Notes: generated by a model not told the origin, from the sequence alone. Shown: positions 12,287-23,787, counted from the stretch's first letter. The stretch: 64,000 nucleotides of DNA from Parachlorella kessleri (GCA_001598975.1 BBXU01000470.1:1-64000), one strand, 5' to 3'. Translations and numbers: made by a program.

Positions 12287-13120
12287 GCCGACCAGGAACC
12301 TGCAAGGGGGCAGTTGGTGTGCTCACCATGTTGCCCAGTGCCTGACCTACGGTTTGACAGGGAGGCATCGAGGCAAGGAACGCCACATGGTCGAGGACCA
12401 CACGCCACCTTGTTACAGCGCCAATATCAACTCGCTCCTCCCTCAGGTGGTGTTGGAGCCTGCTTCATGTTGTGATGGATTGAAACCTGGTCATGGGCTT
12501 AAAACGCTCGGAGTTGGCACCACTGCTGCTTCCAAGGCAGCTCCTCAGTCCACCCAAGGCCGGCTTCTAAGGCAGCTCCAGCTCGCCGTTGATAGATTTT
12601 CATCTCTGCCTCCTGATTGGTCCATAGTAGGATATAACAAGCCTTACTAAGTAGTACACACTTGACGTGGGTAAGCATCGGACAACGTTTATCATGTGTT
12701 CAATCATTTGTGCGACAGGGCTACTAGCAACATTCTCTGGCATGGTGCCATGTCTGGGGCATGGTTACAGCATAAAAACAGGGCCCCCAGATTTTAGGAA
12801 GTAGTGGAGTTGTCCCAGGTGAAGCACGTGGGGAGTCAGAGGTACTCAAAGCCATTATGGGGAGTACCAATGGCTCTGTGACGTGGCATACTGTGAGCTT
12901 GACCATCAAAGCATCCACCACCTGGAGTTACTTATTAGAAGGGAAAGGCATGCTTAAGCAAGGCAACAGATCACACTACCCACTGAGTAGCTGCAAAGGT
13001 TGTTGTTGTTGTGATGGAGACGCCTTCTGTGGTATCGAGCTGCCGGAGAGTCAGGAATTCTTTCGAAAAATGTCAAGCTTATTGATCATTGGCATTGAGC
13101 AACACATGATCCCTCCACTG
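12287..13120. other. Intergenic region, 5' of CYSTM and 3' of IMP2
   Basis: Probably holds the 5' non-coding exon(s) and promoter of the CYSTM gene and the 3' UTR of the IMP2-like gene, both on the - strand. The phrase AAGGCAGCTCC occurs twice near 12533-12565. No further exon could be supported. Confidence 0.45.
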
Positions 13121-14050
13121 CTACCAGTCATCGTCGTCCGCGCTTGTGGCGGCAAAGCTGCCCATGGCGACAACCCTGCCTGGCGGCAGCTGTGCCTCCA
13201 CCCGACCCCATTTGGCGGGCGGCCACAAGACATAGGATAAGCTGCCCTCTATGAGTGCTAGCGGCACAGAGCCAAATGTCCGCGAGTCGTCTATGCTGCC
13301 ACTGCTGCCGCCCTTGCTACTACTGCTGCTGCTGCCGCCACCTTCAACCCAGCACCGCCCCTGCATACAGGAGAAGTGGTGAGAAGTGGAGGGGTGGCTC
13401 ACAGCTGGCGTGGAGCTTGCGGCTGCCAAGCTGAATCACGGCTTTGGGCAGCCATACCTTGCCTGCACAACAAGACCCTCTCCACTAGAACATCCACATC
13501 CAGGGACTTGCTTTCCAGCCCTTGCCTTTGGTATCTTCTCTACTTTGGTGTCTCCAGGCACTGTGACCCAGTCGCCCTCAATGCCTACCAGCCGCTTTAT
13601 TAGAACCTTGCGAGGCTCCTCTGGTGACCTGCACAGTGCACTGATTAGTGGCATTTGCAGTCCAGCAAGGGTGGTGTGGAGGCGGCTTGGTGCTTGGCAG
13701 GTAGTACAGGGAGCCACAGGCCAGACAGGCGGGCTATGCTGCCTACACTGCCGCCCTTTGTGAGTCAACTTGCAGCAGCAGTTCCTGGCTGGCGACCATG
13801 TGCGCAGGGCAGCCAAGGGTGCTCCTGTCTGCCACTGCTCCAGGCATCCGCCTACCTACCTCAACAACACTGTAGTTCCCCTCCTAAACCGGTATAAACG
13901 TGGGCTCAGGCGCTCCGCAAGCACCACCTCGCCACCCTCCTCTTCATCTTGTGCAGAACCCTTAACATAGTGCAACGAGGCTATGCAGTCATGGAAAGCA
14001 AGGAACACTGGGGCCCACCAAAGCGACCTTGCAGATACCCATGCCTGCAT
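13121..14050 (-). CDS. Mitochondrial inner membrane peptidase subunit 2 homologue (S26 family), serine box degenerate
   Basis: Homologue of IMP2, the inner-membrane peptidase that removes sorting signals from intermembrane-space proteins. Exons on the - strand: 14050-13860, 13628-13526, 13360-13121; 177 residues. The order is that of IMP2: a membrane anchor (SLWWAPVFLAFHDCIASL), box D with the general-base lysine (IKRLVGIEGDWV), GRCWVEGG, box E (IDDSRTFGSVPLALIEG) and WPPAKWGRVEAQLPP, close to animal IMMP2L. The expected SMxP box with the nucleophilic serine is replaced by YVKGSAQDEEEGGEVVLAE, about three residues shorter; only Gly-Ser remains. No splice sites flank that point. Exon 2 ends at a GC donor (CCAAAG|GCAAGG), required to give KIPKGRCWVEGG. 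A trinucleotide run near 13319 encodes polySer. Confidence 0.85.
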
Positions 14051-14388
14051 GCTGTACAGCAGGGCTACAGCACAATCGTGAGTGCGGGACAAGCGATAGC
14101 AAAGCAGTGACCATGGCAAGGCACTTTCTCGCTTCACAGCTATTAGTCATTGCGAGTCATTTCGAATAGGTAAAATACCAGGAAAAAGAAGGCACAGGAC
14201 GTCACAAACGGTATAAAAGTAACTTTTGTAGCTTTACGCGTTGGGCGCCGAAGGGATTCAGCTTGCCAGCACGCATGGCTTCCCAGCAATGAGATGTTTT
14301 GACAACGCTTGATATGCTCGCACCGCTCGTTAGCGGGCCTTGTTGTTTCTGCCCCAGTCACTGACCCAACCAGGCGTCATTTTGAAGC
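14051..14388. promoter_or_regulatory. Divergent promoter region, IMP2-like / Tim17-family
   Basis: 338 bases between opposite start codons of two proteins of the mitochondrial inner membrane machinery. No specific element recognised; shared regulation is an inference from the arrangement. Confidence 0.45.
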
Positions 14389-15689
14389 ATGTCCAGCACA
14401 GAGACAGCTGCCCACACGCAGCTCCCACGTGCAAGCTGCAGAGCAGCAGTGACCCAGGGGGCTGTTGTAGGCGCCATGGGAGGGCTTGTCACAGGCATCA
14501 TATATGGTATTATCCAGGAGAAGGTGTTTGTCTTCAGGTGGGAGACACAGTACACTTGTAGTGTGTTGGGGAGCAGTGCCACTACGGCACCTGGGAGCGG
14601 ACTCAACCATTTACTTACCCCGTCTATCTACTTGCGCACAGGAACATCGTCAAGTAAGTGCACGACTGACCGTCTGCTGACCTGGAGAGTCAGCTTAGCA
14701 GTACAGCATGGTCCGCTCAACCTGCACTCCTACTTTCCAGGGACTATCACCTGAGAGACCCGCCCATTCGGCTCTTCTCTGTGCTTCACCGGGGCATCAC
14801 AACAGTACCAATAGCAGCAGCTTTCCTTGGTAAGTATGCCGGCCTGGGAGGTAGTCTGTCCCGCCAGGTGCTGCCCTTGTGCGGGCATACCCAAACAAAG
14901 CTTGCAGAGCAGGCCTCCATGGGTGCATTTTACTATGCAGGCGTCTATGGCGGCACGCGGTGCCTGTGGCAGCACCAGCTAGATCCCTCCAACCCGGTAT
15001 TTGCGGGGTGCGCAGGCACGGCGGTGAGTCGACTGGGCGTTCTGTAAGTGGTTGCGCCTGCCTTGGCTGCATTTGTCCTCTTTCAGGCCTGCATGGCTTC
15101 TCATGTGCCCAGCAGTGGACTGTGTGTGATGCAATCGTCTGAATCGCCTGTACCTGAAGAGTCTGTCAGGTCTGTAAGCTTGCAGCAGCCTTCTAATTGT
15201 CCTGCTGTGAGCCATGTCATCAAGCTTGCTGCTGTGTTGGTCCTGCAGGCAGGCGCAGTGCGAACTGCACTCGGGGAGGTGTCCTTGCACCCCCTCATAC
15301 ACCTGCAGAGGTCGCTGGTGAGTGGTCGTGGCAATGGGCTCCGCCACGGAGTGCTGGTTTGTGGCAGACCTCCAGTTCCGTTACCTAACCCTGACAGGCT
15401 GCGCTCTTGCATTCCTCACAGTTAGGTGTTGCTAGGTGTGCTCCAGGGACAGCATACCACCTAGGTAGGTTGTCTGCTGACTAGAATGATACGAGCGATT
15501 TATTTGCCCTCTTCTGTGGTGCAGGCCACGGGTCTGGCTGCAGCGGGGCTCTTTGGCTTCCTTCAACTGGTAGAGGCGGCCCACAAAGAGGAGCAGGCGG
15601 CCAAACAGCGCAAAAATCATGACCTGGGGTTTGCCGTTGCACTGCCCACCAGCTTGCCGCTTCCAGATGGCAGTAGGGACGGGGAATAG
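14389..15689 (+). CDS. Tim17/Tim22/Tim23 (PRAT) family membrane protein
   Basis: Six exons in phase: 14389-14537, 14642-14653, 14741-14829, 14908-15023, 15249-15317, 15525-15689; 199 residues. Glycine-rich hydrophobic segments of the PRAT type are visible: VVGAMGGLVTGIIYGII near residues 25-42, MGAFYYAGVYGGTR near 90, FAGCAGTAAGAVRTAL near 120, and ATGLAAAGLFGFLQL near 150, followed by a charged, polar tail. The family includes protein translocase channels of the mitochondrial inner membrane, plastid OEP16/HP20 proteins and complex I B14.7; I cannot decide between them. Exon 2 is a 12-nt microexon (G AAC ATC GTC AA) needed to keep phase. A TGTAA at 15825, the green-algal poly(A) signal type, follows the stop by 136 bases. 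Confidence 0.75.
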
Positions 15690-16231
15690 CGGCATAGTGC
15701 AACCTGCTGGCACAGCTGTGGAAATGGGCGCGTGGCATAGAATCGAAGGGCAGCGTGCTGGGCTGGTGTGGTGTTGCCCCAATCGGCTGGTTTTGCTGGC
15801 TGCTGTGTTGCCACAGTACATTTCTGTAAAGCGGCCTACATGGCCTGGAGTTTTCTAGCCTTGGGCTTGAGTGTAGGCGTTGCGACAGCAGGCCTTATTC
15901 TGGTAGAACGAGGCACCCATGCTAGAGCGTCCAACCTCCGTGTTATTTGGCTCAGGACCCTGTTGTGATGAGTTGTTGTGCGTTCGTACTTGTATCTTAT
16001 GGTTGTGGGCCTAGTACATCCTGGCTCTTTGTTGGCCCTACTGCTGGGGACTCACGGCAGCGCGGTTGGGTGGCGGTACGCTGTTGGACTAGACGATGTG
16101 CATGCATGAGTCTGTATGGCGGGAACGAGCCAAAGCCAAGTGTGGACTTGCCGAGTCAGCATGTAGTCACCTTACTGGGAGCAGTGTGCAAGCTGCCTTC
16201 TAGAACATATTTAAGATAAACCCTAGCGAGT
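15690..16231. other. 3' UTR of the PRAT gene and upstream region of the next gene
   Basis: TGTAA at 15825-15829 is a plausible polyadenylation signal. A short hydrophobic open frame at about 15768-15968 has no family resemblance and is not called. Confidence 0.45.
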
Positions 16232-17375
16232 ATGGCCGGCCGAGCGGGCGTCGCTAGGCCAGGGGGCTGGCCGACAAGCCTTGCTTGCGGCAGGAAGAGC
16301 AGGCCGACGCACAAAGTCATGGGTGGGTTTGTAGGTCTGATCGCAGCACCGTTACACTTGGCCAGAAGGGTGTTTTGTTATCTTCTTCTTGGCATTTCAC
16401 GGTCTCACCCAGCTGCTTGTTTGGCTGGTTGCAGCCTCTGCAAACCCTCAGCTTGTCTCAGCGCCCAGGAGACCCGACATCAGTGACATCATAACGCTAG
16501 GGGTTGCTGCCCAGCAACCCGACACGTCTGCTGTGTAAGCCGTTGCCCTTCCTGCTGATGCCTGGCCAGCCTGCTCTTGATTGTGCCAGTCCTGATGGCA
16601 GCCGTGAAGTAAGCTTTGACCGCAGGGGGGCTGTAAGACACGCAAGGCTGTGTCAACCTACGCGCTGTCATCCTTCTCCCCGCCGCCTTGCAGGGTGAGG
16701 GCTGCGCTTTTCCTGGCTGAGCGGGGTAACAGCCGAGGAATGGTACTAGCAGCACTTGCAGTGAACGGCCACCCTGCAAGCGCATCAGCGGACCGGAACA
16801 CACACGAAGCAGCTGTCGGTTGGCTGCAAGGGGCAGCAGCAAACGGGGACGTTTGGGCGGTGCTGCTGCTAGCTCTGAGAGATTGGGAGGACAGCAACCG
16901 CAGCTGGCATGAGATTTATGCGGCGACCAAAGAGCGAGTCACCAAGGCGTCTGCGCTGGTTGCACGCCAGTCAGAGGAGCTTGCGTCAAAGGCCCAGCGC
17001 GACCCGGGTATAGGCCCGGGCTGGAGCCTGCAGTGTGAGGGTAGGGAATGCGGCCTTGCCCCCGCCCCTTGCCTTGGGCCCGCCTCAGCTTCCCTTGAAC
17101 CTGACTCACTGCACCCCTCCCAACCCGCAGCATCAGCAGCAGTTGCGCCTGTCGGCTTTGCTGCCGACCACAACACCTTGCTGCCCACCAGCTTTCTAGG
17201 CAGCTACGATGCAGTGGTTGGGAGCGAGCTGGCGTGGAGGCAGCTGCAGAGCGTGCGCAGCATGGTGGCAGAGGTGGTGGGGCTTGAGGGGGGCCTGGAG
17301 CTCTGGTCCCTGCTGGACGTTCTAGGGGCCGAAGAGGCACGCCAGGGGGCCTCCCGCTCATTCTCCCTTGTTTGA
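16232..17375 (+). CDS. Unrecognised protein, probable plastid transit peptide
   Basis: I do not recognise the family. Three exons in phase: 16232-16322, 16435-16534, 16694-17375; 290 residues. The start MAGRAGVARPGGWPTSL with Ser/Arg/Lys-rich sequence and no acidic residues until RRPDISDII suggests a chloroplast transit peptide, with a VMASA-like cleavage region made across the first intron. The mature part holds a helical stretch (HEAAVVGWLQGA-like, then VWAVLLLALRDWED) and an amphipathic segment (KERVTKASALVARQSEELAS). The stretch 17035-17131 has intron-like ends (GTGTGAGG to CCCGCAG) and a Pro/Ser-rich composition, so it may be an unspliced 96-base intron in the model. TGTAA occurs at 17400, just after the stop. 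Confidence 0.55.
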
Positions 17376-18539
17376 AAGTGCCACTCGCACGTGGCCGTCT
17401 GTAATTTGGCGCAGACCACAGAGCAATGTTGTGTTCTTGGGAAATGTGAACCCTCGGCATGTTGCCGGGCTGCCGAAGCTGTGGGGCTCCCCACGTGGAT
17501 TGGGCAGCAATGCTGGGAGGAGACAAGCTGTTGGTCAGACTGGCTTGCACCACCCTGGCTAACCTCTTTGAGTGGGAGTTGTAGGGCAGTCCAATTTAAC
17601 AGAACTGTGAAACCCAACAACGAGTGTCAGCAAGAGTGCGGTGGTTGCGAGTATGCGTTGCTTGTGTGTCATTTTTGAGGACTCCTTGATGTGTAGTTGA
17701 AGGCAACAGGGCTGGCTGTGAGTTTTGTGGTGAGGTACCTAATACGGAGGCTTGTTTGTACATGATATATCAGAGTGCTTAGCAGGAACTTCAATTTTGC
17801 CATTTCTCCTCCCTGTGTGCAATACATGTGGAAATTTTCCGTGTGCGTTACCTGATGCTCAGTTCATGCTGCCTCTGCAGCGCACTTTTGTAATTTTGCT
17901 TTTTTTCTTTGCATATGACAGAAACTGGGCAAACTATTTGAACTTACAGAGGGTGGCAACTTGCGCTTCTTAAGTGCGCATAACTGCCTTTGCGCCATTT
18001 CCTTCTGTTACTCCCTTGTCATATGTTACAGTGTACGAAGGCGGGGAACAGCAGGCAGTTCATGCAGTGTAGATGTCTTGCAGTAGATGATCACAGAACG
18101 GGATCGAAAGGTGAGCAGTTCAAGGTTTCTTTCTAACCACCCAGGTATGCTGTGTTGAGTTGTTAAAACCCTTTAAGGCACCCCTAATAACAGCACTTAA
18201 CGAAGCAGAAGCAGAAAAGAGAGCAAAGGCTGACAAAGGCACAGTGACACATAATGCCTTGCCCCTCTCATGCCCCCATACCAGGCAAGGGAGGGTCCTC
18301 CACTACCACATAATAAAGCGCGATATAAGGAAGAGAGGGAGCTGCCAAGGTTTCCTTGTCCTGTCTTCCGCTTGAGCCATGCCAGCAGTGGACGCACGGC
18401 GTTACGCAGAGCACGCGCCACCTTGTACAGAGGCTGCTGGCTGGTCATTACCTACCCTATGCTTACCCACCCCATGCACTGCGAGCCACTCTCACAGCCC
18501 TAGTTCTGAGCCATGCCCACGCCTGCCGGCCAGGCATGC
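17376..18539. other. Convergent 3' region, no gene seen
   Basis: Between the stop of the unknown protein (+) and the stop of the FNT transporter (-). AT-richer and pyrimidine-rich in the centre (about 17750-18030), as expected of UTR and intergenic DNA. No exon or repeat of the introner-like family found. Confidence 0.5.
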
Positions 18540-21435
18540 TCACTTCCCAAACACCTTCTTCCCCAGGGAGCCGTAGGCCAGGGAGTAGCTGGTGGCCACA
18601 AAGCCGGCGCCCGCGATGATGTTGCCGATGGTGACGGGGATCAGATTCCTGAAGATGAAGGCGCTCCAGGTCACACCCGACACACCTGCAAGGTGACAGG
18701 GGTGGGTGTCCGCTGATTACAGGCATAGCAAGAGCACATTCGCATCCAGGCCCAGCCTTCAGTACAGCTGAACCATACCTCCTCTTTGTCCGCACTACCT
18801 GCCACCCGTACTAATAGCAAGTCAGAACTCAGGTAAGGCCCAGAGCACTATTGAATCCAGCCCTGTCAGATAGGCTCGCCCCCACCTCTCCACTGTCCGC
18901 AATGCATGGCCCCATCAAGAAAGCCACCCAGCGCAGCAATGCAGCATGACACAAGCACATGGCCCTGTCTCACAGGGTGGCCGGCTGGGTTGCAAGCACT
19001 CGGAGCAACAGGAGACGTGAGTAGCCCTCTGCTTCTGGTCATCCGCACATGACGGTCAAGCGCAAGGTCAGCAGTGTGCCGTGCACAAGCACTGCTGGCC
19101 GTGCTTTACTGCACACACACCAACAAGGGAGCGCCAACCGGCCCCACCCCACCACCCACACACCTGTGAGGATGCCCAGGGGCACAAACACCATGTTGGC
19201 AATGCAGTGCTCCACGCCGATGCTGCAGCAAAAAGAGGGGGTGGTATGTCATCAGCACAACTTGTCAACACAGCCCACGCTGTTATCGACCAGCAAGCCC
19301 ACGGGCTCTGTACCTTGTCACAAATGGCTCACCCCTGCCACCACACACCCACCCACTCACCCACACCCCCACCCACACCCACACACATGCCCCCCACCCT
19401 CCCAGACCCACACACAATCTCTTTTGAGCGCACAGGTCAGTGCCCACGTTACATTGCCAGTGAGTGAGCAGTACCCCTGCTGTGACCCAGTTTGCCGCTG
19501 CATGTAGCACCCGCTCGCGGCCCCGTGGGCCTCTCTTGCTCACCACACGAACGCGGAGATGGGTCCCAGGCATGCGATGAACTTGCCGCCAAAGCTCTGG
19601 GCTGACAGGTATTGCCACACCGCCAGGCACACAAACCAGTTGGCCATGAGCGCGCGCACAAAGGCCTGCAGGAGCCCCAACAGCCAGCCAGCATGAGGCG
19701 GTGGGAAGGGCAGATATTGAAGAAATCATAGCGTTCAGAGTAAAGGCCACCCCACCAGCCCAGGCACAGTCGACAGAAATCTTCACCGAAACCCCCTTTG
19801 TCGGCTATACGAGCTTCTCGTACATCATGGAACAAACACGCACATTCAGTGCTGTAACACTCAACAGCTCCCTTTGTCAAACCGCAGACTCTCCCGCAGC
19901 CACAGCTCCCTTCCCCTGGAGTGACCCAGATAGTCTACCAAATGGTTCGTCGCACCTGGGACAGCGGGTAGGAGACCTTTGTGACTGAGATGGCGTTGAT
20001 TCCATTCTGGAGCATGGGCGTCAGCCCAGAGTTGAGGATGAGGAAAGTTCCAAAGGCGCAGCCGAGGATGTTCCCCAGGTAGGAGGCGGTCCAGCTCTTG
20101 ATCAGCTGCTTGAAGGTGGCCTTGCCCTCATAGAGCGCAGCAGTCACCACGGCGGTGTTGCCGGTAAACAGCTCGGACCCGCAGGACTGCAACACGGGTG
20201 GGCGCCAAACATGCATGAGTGGCAGCTGGCGTTGTGGCACCACCGGACGTCCAGGCAACACCCAACACAGGCCAGAGTCGCCAGCAAGTGACTGCAGGGA
20301 TTGACATAGATAAGCCCCAGCCATCACAGTTCTAAACAAGGCGACCACAAAGGCTGAAAGCCACGAGCGGCCTGCAACCCGGGCTGGCCACCATACTGCG
20401 GACTGCACAGATGATGCCAGCTGCACAGGGACCCGACATCTACCCCTTGGGACACCTACCCCTTGCACCCCACCTTCAAGTCAGGGCCTTCCAGGACTTA
20501 CCAAGATGATGAGCAGCGCGTAGGGGAAGCCGATGGCACCCGTGATGTACTTTGCAAGGCCCGGGTTGGTGGAGGCGATTCCGCCGCAGTTGGGCCCCAC
20601 CATCAACAGGAGCGCTGCACCCAGCGCCACATAGCAGCCCGCTAGCCACCCCAGCAGTACCAGCTTCCAGAAGGGGGTGGCTGCCTTGTAGGCCCCCAGG
20701 TTTGCGGCCTGCGGAGAGGGCGGGATGAGGCCCGACTGAGAAGAGCAGCCTACACTAAGCAAGGGCCTGCAAGACCGCATGTGCCAAACACAAGGATGCG
20801 GCAGGCATCCATGGATGAGCACAGTTGCCATTTCCTGGCTGCACCAACCCAGGAACATGCCTAGAACACCAGCTTGCATGAGAGGATGCACTACTCAAAA
20901 AGCCACAACTTTGCTTGCTGCCGGGCCCACCATGCCGCTTCCTCGCCCCTCTGTGCACCCTCCTGTGAAGCAGATTGGCACGCAGCCCTACTCCAGCCTC
21001 TGCTCAGAAGCGTAGACTAGAAGAGTTCATTGTCCTTCCAGCACAGAATTTTAAGCCAAGACAGTCCCACTCCACCCTGTTTGCAGTCCAGTCAGCCAGT
21101 TAAGGGAACCCAACGGAACTGTTCAGCAACCCAGACTGTGCACCAATACACACTCACTGCTTCATAGACAGCAGCGGGCGGCAGCACCGATGAGACGGTA
21201 ACAGGTCCAGACACCGTCACAAGCTGGGGACCTGTGGACGGGGCGGCAGCAGCGGCGGCAAGTGGCGCAGCGGGGGCTGCAGCTGCAGCGGCAGAGGCGC
21301 CGTTTGTGACCGGCTCGCTGGGTGGGGTGCCAGAGCCTGGTGGAGTGCGTGAGCTGCCGCCCGAAGGTCTTGACGGAATGGAGCTGCTGGCAGCCACGCG
21401 AAGGGGGCGCCGTGTCTGCAGCGCGGGGCGTAGAG
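18540..21435 (-). CDS. Formate/nitrite transporter (FNT family, NAR1-type), N-terminus incomplete
   Basis: Pentameric channel for small monovalent anions; in green algae NAR1 proteins move nitrite or bicarbonate, some at the chloroplast envelope. Exons on the - strand: 21435-21158, 20708-20502, 20186-19956, 19665-19544, 19222-19164, 18685-18540, all in phase, about 347 residues visible. Family marks: GYVALGA-like first helices (WLAGCYVALGAALLLMVG), the SCGSELFTGNT loop, the NWFVCLAVWQYLSAQSFGGK helix, IGVEHCIANMVFVPLGI and NLIPVTIGNIIAGAGF. The leading exon is rich in Ala, Ser and Arg (LQTRRPLRVAASSSIP), which suits a plastid transit peptide, but it opens at an acceptor with no ATG, so a first exon upstream of 21435 is missing. 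Introner-like repeats lie in the last intron. Confidence 0.9.
18741..18905 (-). repeat. Two adjacent introner-like copies in the last FNT intron
   Basis: Copies at about 18741-18811 and 18855-18905, in sense with the FNT gene. On the + strand they read CATCCAGGCCCAGCCTTCAG...GCACTACCTGCCACCCGTAC and GAATCCAGCCCTGTCAG. The linker ACTCAGGTAAGGCCCAGAGC between them also occurs next to the copy at 2632 and, alone, near 58876. Confidence 0.7.
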
Positions 21436-22176
21436 CTGCACAGCAAGCCAGGAATTGGGTTACACTGCGGCTTATCAGACATTCAAAAAGGCGTCGCCCA
21501 CCTTGGACTGCCCTGGAGGCAGGGTGTTAATGCACTGGGTAGGCAAGCAAGGGCACAATCCTAGCTAGACTCTTGGAGCGGCACTGACTCAACAGCTGGG
21601 TCACGTGCTACGATGGACATCCAAGAGCACGTCATGCGAACCTGCCCTTACAAGGACCCTAACAAGCGGCGAAATGACACCATGCTTGGTCGTTACAGTT
21701 TGGGGTCCCCTATTGTTAGTACGATCACAAGCACTAGAGGGGCCATTCGTGAGGCATTGGACGCTTACCTAGCCTTGCAGGCAGCAAGCCCGGGCGGCTG
21801 GTCGTCAACACTTGCATCATAGCAAAATGGGTTCGATAGTTGCCCAAACTACAAGCATGAACACCACTGCAGTGCTGGTCGGTACAACTGCAGCCGAGAA
21901 GTACGGCGTCCAAACGCAGGTGAGGTGCACTGGGGGTATCTGGTAGGGGTTTGGCTAGATCTGTCATTGCATACGAACCTTTGTCAACCCTTGCTTTCCC
22001 TATGAATTTCCTGCTGTAGAGAAGATTCTAACAAACTGCACCCTTTATTGCTGCTGTTGACGCTGGCCAGCCCGTTCCCATACTCTCAATACATTTAACA
22101 CTGCGTGGTCCTAGCCGCAGCTAATCAAGGCTGCACGCTGCCACTCTTGGTTGATCAGTCAGTTAACAAAGCATTG
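21436..22176. promoter_or_regulatory. Divergent upstream region, FNT transporter / AANAT-like
   Basis: Should contain the first coding exon of the FNT transporter (on the - strand) and both promoters. Several ATGs are present on the - strand, but none gives an in-phase splice with certainty. An open frame at 21613-21822 (+) has no recognisable homology. Confidence 0.45.
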
Positions 22177-23651
22177 ATGGGCATAGGGAGTGCTCTTTAT
22201 CAGCCGCCGCCACTGTACTTTCGGCCAGCCACAGCCTGCGACCTCAGCAGAATAGCAGAGCTAGAGGTGCGGCCTGCCTACTCGTACGCAGACCTGGAAC
22301 AACACCTCTCGTAGTGAGTGGCTTGATGAATGCACAGCCTGGTCTGGACTCTGACCGGTTGTGCTGGCAAAATGCAGGCCGAGTGTTTCCCTGAGGACGA
22401 AGCAGAGAGCGCGGACATCATGGCTGCCAGGATAGCTGAGGGTGGGTGGGGAGTTTGACTGACTCAAGTGTGGAAAGCAATCAAGATAAGGAGTGCACGG
22501 GAGACGATGCACGGCATAGGATGTGGTGAAGGCTTCATGTTTTACGGCGGTCCCTTACCACCATGTTGACTAGCCTCATCCAATACCTTACCTGAAATGT
22601 ATACTTGTATGTGCAGCACCAGGCCTGTTCCTTGTTGCTGTATGCCAGCAGGAAGGGAACACACCTCAAGAAGAGGTTGTTGGGTAAGCCAGTAAGGCAA
22701 TGGCAGTCGGCACATTGTCTGCATTAGTACCCAAGCAACAACGCATGTGCGGTTTCCTGGTGTGGCGGCGGAGCAAACGCAAGCAAACTTTGCCAAGCTG
22801 TTGTTGTCATCCTTAGTATAGTCTAGTCTAAGAGCGTACCGCCACCCGAAGATGCTGCCCGGGAGCACCACATTGTCACCCCCTAGGTATGCAAAAGTTC
22901 AAGCTGTCGCACGATGTTGTAGGTTTATGTGCGGAACGCTGACCACAGGCAGCCGGCTCACCAAAGCGTGCATGGGCAGGCATGAGCCGGAAGGAGGTGA
23001 GGCTGACTTGAAAGGCCAGACACGAAGGTTGCAACCATGTCTCTGCCTGCCAAATAGCATTAACACCTCCCTATTCAGTCTGTTTCCGCCTGTGCATGCA
23101 GGTATGGCATGTGTCCATTCCGTCTGTGTCACAGAAGCTGCAAGGAGGTCAGGAGTGGCAACAAGGTACTGGACATCGACTCTTTGACCGCCGTTGTAGC
23201 GACGTTCAATTCTTTCTGCCTCCCCCGCTAAAGGCTTGCACAAGGTGGTCAGTTGGTCCAGGTAGTCCACTCCATGCGCTGCAGGATGGTTAGCACGTAC
23301 CTCCACTTTGTCCAAGGTACCACGCCGCAGCTCCAAGAAATTAGATTACTATCAAAGAAGCACCTGGTAGGCTTATGGCTTCGTGCTGGCTTAAGAATGT
23401 TTGTACCGTTTCACCAGGGACTGGTGCATTGGCGGCTGGAGGCACCCCTCCAGGCTGGTTTTGTGTTTGCCCAGTAAGGTATGAGCAAGCCATCTAGGCT
23501 TCAGCAGATGCTCACATCAGTGAAGTTTTGCCTTGCGCAGGTTCCATGGTACCTTAAGCTGGGGTTTGGTATGGTGGGTCCCTCAGCGGTTCTGCACGGC
23601 AGTGAACCCTGGTTTGAGATGGTTTCCAAAGTATGTCAAAGTGAAGCTTGA
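22177..23651 (+). CDS. GNAT acetyltransferase, AANAT-like (serotonin/arylalkylamine N-acetyltransferase type)
   Basis: Acetyl-CoA-dependent N-acetyltransferase resembling arylalkylamine N-acetyltransferase, the first committed enzyme of melatonin synthesis. Seven exons in phase: 22177-22266, 22378-22441, 22617-22683, 22923-22996, 23102-23165, 23285-23366, 23541-23651; 183 residues. Visible marks: FRPATACDLSRIAELE, CFPEDEAES, VVGFMCGTLTTGSRL, MGRHEPEGG, the acetyl-CoA motif VCVTEAARRSGVAT (R-R-S-G-V-A form of RxxGxA), and LLSKKHLVPWYLKLGFGMVG followed by PSAVLHGSEPWFEM, which is close to the AANAT C-terminus. The last intron must join 23366 to 23541 to restore KKHLVPWY. Donor 22267 is a weak GTGCGG. 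The last 50 coding bases are part of an exact 93-bp tandem duplication. Substrate not provable from sequence. Confidence 0.85.
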
Positions 23652-23787
23652 TCAGTGGAAAATAAATTTAAGAGTATGCTAATTGTAGAGTGGCGTGAAC
23701 CCTGGTTTGAGATGGTTTCCAAAGTATGTCAAAGTGAAGCTTGATCAGTGGAAAATAAATTTAAGAGTATGCTAATTGTAGAGTGGC
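23602..23787 (+). repeat. Exact 93-bp tandem duplication over the AANAT-like 3' end
   Basis: Two identical head-to-tail 93-base units, 23602-23694 and 23695-23787, each starting GTGAACCCTGGTTTGAGATG and ending GTAGAGTGGC. The first unit carries the last coding codons, the stop and the start of the 3' UTR. The second lies wholly after the stop. Confidence 0.95.

Noticed and set aside
15768..15968. Hydrophobic 66-residue open frame after the PRAT gene
   Set aside because: Overlaps a TGTAA poly(A)-type signal in the 3' UTR and has no homology.
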